Part shown: positions 59,431 to 64,000 of the stretch, in pieces
Position numbering within the stretch: position 1 is the stretch's first letter
How the letters are laid out: every line of letters starts with the position of its first letter
Translations under genes and position numbers: made by a program
Notes under the pieces: generated by a model
What the model was told of the DNA's origin: nothing
Databases searched by the model: none
What the model saw: the letters and a program-made list of their open reading frames with translations, nothing else
Assembly (NCBI GenBank): GCA_965243165.1
Contig: OZ251535.1
Location: forward strand, 1,488,001 to 1,552,000
Reading direction: 5' to 3'
Source: CATQHD01 sp965243165
Lineage (GTDB): Bacteria; Actinomycetota; Acidimicrobiia; Spongiisociales; Spongiisociaceae
Length of the DNA: 64,000 nucleotides

Positions 59431-61482
59431 GTGAGACGAGGTTTGGCGGTTTCCTTGGTGTTGGCGGCGGCGGCGGCCGCGGCCGCGCTGGGATGGGCGG
59501 CGGGGCAGAGGATCAGTTCCCCCGCCCAGATAGCCCTCAGCGCCGAACCGCCCGCCCCGTCCCTCATCACCGTGGAGGTCGAGCTCACCGAGCTGGCGGC
59601 CGACGTCATAACCAGGGCCGATGTAGGTTACGACGATCCGGCGTCTCTGAGCCTGAACGGTTCGCTGGGCGGCCGGCCGCCGGTGCTGCTGGTGACCTCT
59701 GCGCCTGAGCGGGGGGACGACCTGGCGGAGGGTTCGGCGGCGATCGAGATATCCGGGCGCCCGGTCTTCCTGCTGGCCGGGGAGATACCGGTGTTCCGCG
59801 ATCTGCGGCCCCAGACGAAAGGCCCAGACGTCCTGCAGGTCGAGCAGGCGCTCGCCCGGCTCGGATTTTTTACCGGGGAGCCTGACGAGGAATGGACCCC
59901 GGACACCGGTGAATCGGTGGCCGCTTGGTACGAGGCGGCCGGATACACCCCCAACGGGGTGAGCGACGAGGAGAAGGACCGGCTGGAGGCCGCCCGCAAT
60001 CAGGTCGAGACCGCCGAGGACGGGGTGGAGGCCGCCCAAGACCGGATCGAGACCGCCGAGGACGGGGTGGAAACCGCCCGGAATGGAGTAGAGACCGCCG
60101 AGGACGGGGTGGAAACCGCCCAGGAGGGGGTCGATTCCGCTGTCCGCAGCCAAAAGAGGGCCGACGATGCGCTGGCCAAGGCGCGGGGCGACCTAGCGGA
60201 TGCCGAACGGGATCTGGTCAAGGCCCGGCGGGGGCCGGACGATCTGGAGATACGGCAGGCGCGTTCGGCGCTGGCGTCGGCGGAGGAGCAACTCGGTTTT
60301 ACCGAGGCCGACACCGCGAAGGCCTTGGCCGAGGCGGAGCGGGCGGTGTTGTCCGCCCAAGCGGAACGGAACGAGGCCGCCAACCAATACTCGATTGCAA
60401 TGTCTCGGTGGGAGAGCGCCCAAGCCGGGGTTCATCCCGACGGCGGGACGCTCCCGACCCCGCCCCAGATGGAAGTTCTGCGGACGGCCTTCGAGAATGC
60501 GGGCCTGGCCCTGGAAACGGCCGAACGGGGAATCACCGAAGCGGGCGCCGCCCTAGACCGCAAGCGGGTGGAGAACGCCGCCGCCCTCCGCACGGCGGGC
60601 GACAACCTGGCCGCCGCCCGGAAAGCCCTGGATGACCTGTTGTCGCCGCCCGACGTCGATCAGCAGAGGGACGTCGTGGAGGCGGCCCGCACCGCCGTGG
60701 AGAACGCCCGGACCGGCATCGACGACGCCCAGTTGTCCCTCGAGAAGGCCCAAGACGGTGTGGTCGACGCCCAGGAGGACCTGGCGAAGGCTCAAGATGG
60801 TGTGGTCGACGCCCAAAAGGACCTGGCGAAGACCCAAGGCGGCCTGGTCGACGCCCAGGAGGACCTGGCGGAGGCCCGCGCCGACCTGGCCGAGCTCGAA
60901 TCCGAAACCGGCGTATGGATCCCGGCCGGGGAGCTGATCTTCTTGGAGCGGCTGCCGGTGCGGGTGGACCGGATCACCGCCGAGCGGGGCAGCACCGTGT
61001 CCGGGTCCTTCATGACCGTGACCGGCTCCGAGCTGGCGGTGCGGGGTTCGGTGCTGGTGCGGGACGTATCGCTGGTGAAGGAGGGAGGGGAGGCCCGGAT
61101 CGATGATCCGCTGCTGGCCGACCCGCTGGCAGGGGAGATTCGGCTGGTGGCGGACCGCCCCGGCACCCGCAACGTAGCGTCCGACCGCCATTATCTCGAG
61201 ATCGTAGCCGAAGGCATCCCCGACGAGCTGGTCGGCAGCAACGTGAAGGTGGTCATCCCGGTGGGGGGGACCGACGGCGAGGTGCTGGCGGTCCCGGCCG
61301 CCGCCCTGTCGGCCACGGCGGACGGCGCCGCCCGGGTGGAGGTCGAGCAGCCGGACGGGTCCACCAGGTTCGTGGCGGTGGAACCGGGGCTGGCCGCCTC
61401 GGGGCTGGTGGAGATCACCCCTCTCGACGGAGAGTTGCAGGAGGGGGATCTGGTGGTGGTCGGGACGGCGTCGGGTGGCTGA
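59431..61482 (+). CDS. Periplasmic adaptor (HlyD/MacA-like) with peptidoglycan-binding domain and heptad coiled coil
   Basis: A 683-residue membrane-anchored adaptor. One N-terminal helix (LAVSLVLAAAAAAAALGWAA), a beta region, and a peptidoglycan-binding-1-like segment (PDVLQVEQALARLGFFTG). Next is a very long coiled coil (about 185-500) with exact heptads (VETAEDG repeated, 60001-60135) and a second set of 14-residue units (AQDGVVDAQEDLAK, 60745-60890). The C-terminal half has beta-barrel/efflux adaptor features (WIPAGELIFLERLPVRVDRI). GTG 59431 start. It would link the MacB-like pump to the wall. In Gram-positive-type cells it has no outer-membrane partner, so the coiled coil probably spans the wall. 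Confidence 0.8.
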   Translation: MRRGLAVSLVLAAAAAAAALGWAAGQRISSPAQIALSAEPPAPSLITVEVELTELAADVITRADVGYDDPASLSLNGSLGGRPPVLLVTSAPERGDDLAEGSAAIEISGRPVFLLAGEIPVFRDLRPQTKGPDVLQVEQALARLGFFTGEPDEEWTPDTGESVAAWYEAAGYTPNGVSDEEKDRLEAARNQVETAEDGVEAAQDRIETAEDGVETARNGVETAEDGVETAQEGVDSAVRSQKRADDALAKARGDLADAERDLVKARRGPDDLEIRQARSALASAEEQLGFTEADTAKALAEAERAVLSAQAERNEAANQYSIAMSRWESAQAGVHPDGGTLPTPPQMEVLRTAFENAGLALETAERGITEAGAALDRKRVENAAALRTAGDNLAAARKALDDLLSPPDVDQQRDVVEAARTAVENARTGIDDAQLSLEKAQDGVVDAQEDLAKAQDGVVDAQKDLAKTQGGLVDAQEDLAEARADLAELESETGVWIPAGELIFLERLPVRVDRITAERGSTVSGSFMTVTGSELAVRGSVLVRDVSLVKEGGEARIDDPLLADPLAGEIRLVADRPGTRNVASDRHYLEIVAEGIPDELVGSNVKVVIPVGGTDGEVLAVPAAALSATADGAARVEVEQPDGSTRFVAVEPGLAASGLVEITPLDGELQEGDLVVVGTASGG

Positions 61483-62188
61483 CCCGGGCCGTAAGCCCCT
61501 GATTCAGCTGGAGGGGGTGGGGCGCACCTTCCGCTCCGGCGAGATCGAGGTGCACGCCCTGCGGCGGGCCGACCTGCGGATCGAACGAGGTGACTACATA
61601 TCGATCGTGGGGCCGTCGGGCAGCGGGAAATCGACCCTGCTCAACGTGATCGCCCTGCTGGACCGCCAAACGGCCGGCGCCTACCGGTTCGAGGGAACCG
61701 ACGTCACCGAGCTCTCCGAAGGCGCCCGGACCGGCCTGCGCGCCCACCGGATCGGGTTCGTGTTCCAGTCTTTCCACCTGCTGGCCCACCGGACGGTCAC
61801 CGAGAACGTCGTCATGTCCATGCTGTACAACAGCGCGCCGCGCAAGGAGCGCAAAGCCCGCGCCGCGGCGGCCTTGGAACGGGTCGGGTTGAGCCACCGG
61901 GCCGATTTCCTGCCGCTGCGGCTCTCAGGCGGGGAACGCCAGCGGGTGGCGATCGCCCGGGCGGTCGCCACCGGCCCGGCCATCCTGATATGCGACGAGC
62001 CGACCGGCAACCTGGACAGCGCCAGCACCGAATCCATCCTCGGGCTGTTCGACGAGCTGAGGGCCGACGGCCAGACCCTGCTGGTGGTTACCCATGACCA
62101 GAAGGTGAGCGCCCACGCCGACCGGACGGTAACCATGCACGACGGACTGCTCACCGAAGGCCCGCCGAACGGCGAGGTTGGGCTGTGA
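61475..62188 (+). CDS. MacB/LolD-type ABC transporter ATP-binding protein
   Basis: A 237-residue ATPase: Walker A GPSGSGKST, signature LSGGERQRVAIARA, Walker B ILICDEPTGNLDSAST, H-loop VVTHDQ. The DEPTGNLD form is typical of the MacB/LolD/FtsE type, which drives mechanotransmission rather than transport through the permease pore. GTG 61475 overlaps the adaptor stop by 8 nt, and its end overlaps the permease by 4 nt. Confidence 0.92.
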   Translation: MADPGRKPLIQLEGVGRTFRSGEIEVHALRRADLRIERGDYISIVGPSGSGKSTLLNVIALLDRQTAGAYRFEGTDVTELSEGARTGLRAHRIGFVFQSFHLLAHRTVTENVVMSMLYNSAPRKERKARAAAALERVGLSHRADFLPLRLSGGERQRVAIARAVATGPAILICDEPTGNLDSASTESILGLFDELRADGQTLLVVTHDQKVSAHADRTVTMHDGLLTEGPPNGEVGL

Positions 62189-63414
62189 CCGGACGGCTGC
62201 GCGCCCGGTTCCGCACCAAGGATCTGCTGTTGGAGTCCCTGGCGGGGCTTTTCACCCGCCCCGGACGGTCTTTCCTGACCGCGCTGGGCGCGGTGCTGGG
62301 GATCGGATCGCTGGTGGCCACCCTCGGGATAGCCCGGACCGCCGGCAACCAGATCGTTACCGCCTTCGACGAGCTGTCTGCCACCTCGGTAGTGGTCAGC
62401 GCCGACCGGGGCCTGTTCGGCGGCAACGCCCCCCAGGTGAAGCTCCCCTGGGATTCCGAGAAACGGCTCAGCCGGTTGAACGGAGTGACGGCGGCGGGCA
62501 CCATGGCCGATGTGCCGATCGGCTCAGCCCTGACCCGTTCGGTGCCCATCAAGGACCCTTTGGGGCAGACCGAGTTCCAGATTTCGATGATCGCCGCCTC
62601 GCCCGGCCTGTACCCGGCGGCGCGGGGCGCCCTGTCGACCGGGCGCTGGTTCGATTGGGGGCATTCGGAGCGGGCCGACCGGGTTGCGGTGCTGGGGACG
62701 GGCGCCGCCCAGCGCCTCAACATCACCCGGGTGGACCAGCAGCCGGTGGTGTTCGTGGAAGACGACAACTTCGTGGTGCTCGGCATCCTGGCCGACGTGC
62801 GGCGCCAGCCGGAGCTGCTGAACGCATTGATCGTTCCGGAGGGCACAGCGCGGGAACTCTACGATCTGGAGTCGCCCGCCTCCATCCAGATCGACACCGA
62901 GGTGGGGGCGGCCCCGCTCATCGCCGCCCAGGCGCCCATCGCCGTTTCCCCGGACGATCCGAGCGCGGTCCGCATCCAGGCCCCGCCCGAACCGGAAGAC
63001 GTGCGGGCGGGGGTGCAGGAGGACGTGAACGCGCTGTTCCTGATTTTGGGCGGGGTGTCCCTCCTGGTGGGGGCGATCGGCATCGCCAACGTGACCCTGG
63101 TGTCGGTGCTGGAGCGGGTCGGCGAGATCGGGCTGCGGCGGGCGTTGGGGGCGGGCCGGCGCCACATCGCCTACCAGTTCCTGCTGGAGTCGACCGGAGT
63201 GGGCCTGTTCGGGGGGGTGATCGGCGCCAGCCTCGGCACCCTGGTGGTGGTGGGAGTGTCTGCCATGCGCACCTGGACGCCGGTGATGGACCCCAGGATC
63301 CTTTGGGCGGCGCCGCTGCTGGGAGGGGTCACCGGCCTCCTGGCCGGGCTGTATCCGGCCGTGCGGGCGTCGCTGATGGAGCCGGTGGAGTCTCTCCGGG
63401 CGGGGGCGGCCTGA
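62185..63414 (+). CDS. MacB/FtsX-type ABC transporter permease
   Basis: A 409-residue permease with one N-terminal helix (SFLTALGAVLGIGSLVATLG), a large extracytoplasmic MacB_PCD-like domain (about 50-280) and three C-terminal helices with the FtsX signature LERVGEIGLRRALGAGRRHI and YPAVRASLMEPVESLRAG. With the ATPase and adaptor it makes a MacAB-like system that may export peptides, lipoproteins or antibiotics; the substrate is not readable. GTG start 62185, 4 nt overlap with the ATPase gene. Confidence 0.9.
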   Translation: MTGRLRARFRTKDLLLESLAGLFTRPGRSFLTALGAVLGIGSLVATLGIARTAGNQIVTAFDELSATSVVVSADRGLFGGNAPQVKLPWDSEKRLSRLNGVTAAGTMADVPIGSALTRSVPIKDPLGQTEFQISMIAASPGLYPAARGALSTGRWFDWGHSERADRVAVLGTGAAQRLNITRVDQQPVVFVEDDNFVVLGILADVRRQPELLNALIVPEGTARELYDLESPASIQIDTEVGAAPLIAAQAPIAVSPDDPSAVRIQAPPEPEDVRAGVQEDVNALFLILGGVSLLVGAIGIANVTLVSVLERVGEIGLRRALGAGRRHIAYQFLLESTGVGLFGGVIGASLGTLVVVGVSAMRTWTPVMDPRILWAAPLLGGVTGLLAGLYPAVRASLMEPVESLRAGAA

Positions 63415-63445
63415 CGCGGGGGAGCAAGGGGGCCTCCGGGCCGGT

Positions 63446-63621
63446 TGACCCCGATTCCATGTCACCCGCGGCGGGCCCCGTCCGCGCCGGTTTCATCGGC
63501 CCTCACCACCCCAGACCACGAAGAGGCAATCACCGGTTGGTGGAGTTATTCCCCTGGTATTGCCCCAGGTAAGAAGGGATGCGGGCGCTTGTTTCATCTG
63601 CCCGCCCCTGCTCTCGTGAAT
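63446..63621 (-). repeat. MITE-like element A, full copy
   Basis: GACCCCGATTCCATGTCACC at the left, GCGCCGGTTTCATCGGCCC, hairpin CACCGGTTGGTG, GCCCCAGGTAAGAAGGGATG, TTCATCTGCCCGCCCCTGCT and CTCTCGTGAATTG at the right. It begins about 30 bp past the permease stop. Confidence 0.82.
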
Positions 63622-63625
63622 TGAA

Positions 63626-63735
63626 GACGAGCGGATAGGCAGAGGGAATAGAAGTTGCAGATGGTCAGCGGGTTGCAGCCGGGGTTTCGCACCAGGCCAA
63701 CGCACCAAAACAACCTGGTCAGCCCATGTCCGCCT
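63626..63735 (-). repeat. Inverted-repeat element C, copy 3
   Basis: GACGAGCGGATAGGCAGAGG at the left and AACAACCTGGTCAGCCCATG toward the right; reverse complement of the copies at 6308 and 6751. Confidence 0.75.
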
Positions 63736-63747
63736 GCCCTCTCGAAC

Positions 63748-64000
63748 CCAACCGAAACCAAGCCCGGCAGCACGCCGTTTCTCGCGTTCTCCGCCCCCCG
63801 CCCCGGCTTCGCCGGGATTCCCGCCCCCGCCGCCGAACCACCGTCTTCGGACGCCGAGGGCGCGTTGCGGCCCTCTGCGCCCGATCCGCCTCGGCACAGC
63901 CAGGTCGGCCGCCCCGCCCTTGGAACCTCGGCTCTGGGAAGAGCGGCCTCTGTATGACCGCAGCATCCGGACCGGCTGCGGTTTCTGTACCGCCCCAAGG
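63748..64000 (+). repeat. Dispersed GC-rich element B, copy 2 (runs to the window edge)
   Basis: Matches 6426-6684 nearly end to end (GAAACCAAGCCCG, CCCCGGCTTCGCCGGG, GACCGCAGCATCCGGAC, ACCGCCCCAAGG). It follows element C as at 6.3 kb, but element C is inverted here, so B and C are separate units that tend to lie together. Confidence 0.75.

Noticed and set aside
1..64000. tRNA genes, rRNA genes, riboswitches and CRISPR arrays
   Set aside because: By eye I found no TPsiC-loop/acceptor pattern, no rRNA sequence, no known riboswitch core and no short regularly spaced repeats; a dedicated covariance-model search could still find some.

Overview
This is a very GC-rich bacterial chromosome segment, most likely from an actinobacterium and probably from the Acidimicrobiia or a relative. 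The evidence is the actinobacterial gene order M16 protease-dapB-dapA-rnj-ftsK followed by rimO-cinA-thpR-recA, a SURF1 gene, a DUF222/HNH protein, several S-layer-homology (SLH) proteins, a VanW protein, an actinobacterial-type LexA box at recA, and many genes that look leaderless (a TANNNT box 6-8 nt before the start codon). The lineage assignment is inference; no rRNA gene is present, and I saw no tRNA gene or CRISPR array.

Layout. 1-4.9 kb is an AT-rich island with a type III restriction-modification pair (Mod, cut by the left edge, and Res). 4.9-6.9 kb holds a remnant of an amidohydrolase, one SLH protein and two kinds of dispersed repeat. 6.9-12.9 kb is an amino-acid metabolism group: amidohydrolase, glutamine-synthetase-like ligase, class III aminotransferase, threonine-dehydratase-like enzyme and aspartate-dehydrogenase-like enzyme. 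13-15.7 kb is decayed DNA: a frameshifted DUF6338 gene, an unidentified ORF, a G/T-rich stretch and a broken IS1380-type transposase. 15.7-20.9 kb on the minus strand carries a rhomboid protease, a VWA protein, its MoxR-type ATPase and a Ppx/GppA phosphatase. 21-24.5 kb encodes a large exported protein with 28 RCC1-like repeats. 24.7-33.3 kb is the housekeeping run (M16, dapB, dapA, RNase J, FtsK, lipoyl E2). 33.3-37.4 kb has a methyltransferase, a VapBC toxin-antitoxin pair, a type II GAPDH-like dehydrogenase and an SLH-VanW protein. 37.5-42.1 kb is rimO-cinA-thpR-recA. 42.9-50.8 kb has a TPR protein, an SSB-like protein, SURF1, YbaK, Trm112, HIT, a secreted hydrolase, a substrate-binding lipoprotein and RNase HII. 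50.8-56.9 kb on the minus strand has an acyl-CoA dehydrogenase, a trans-sulfuration enzyme, an HNH protein, and a nitrobindin-MsrA pair. 57.5-63.4 kb has a decayed SLH gene and a four-gene lipoprotein/adaptor/ABC export system.

The most unusual features are non-coding. At least thirteen full or partial copies of a ~200 bp MITE-like repeat (ends resembling CCCTGATTGTTCA, central hairpin) lie between genes and sometimes supply gene ends. A second ~115 bp inverted-repeat element and a third ~260 bp GC-rich element occur together at both ends of the window. recA carries two candidate DNA-damage promoters, a LexA-box promoter and a RecA-NDp/PafBC-like one; the second is almost exactly repeated upstream of the SSB-like gene.
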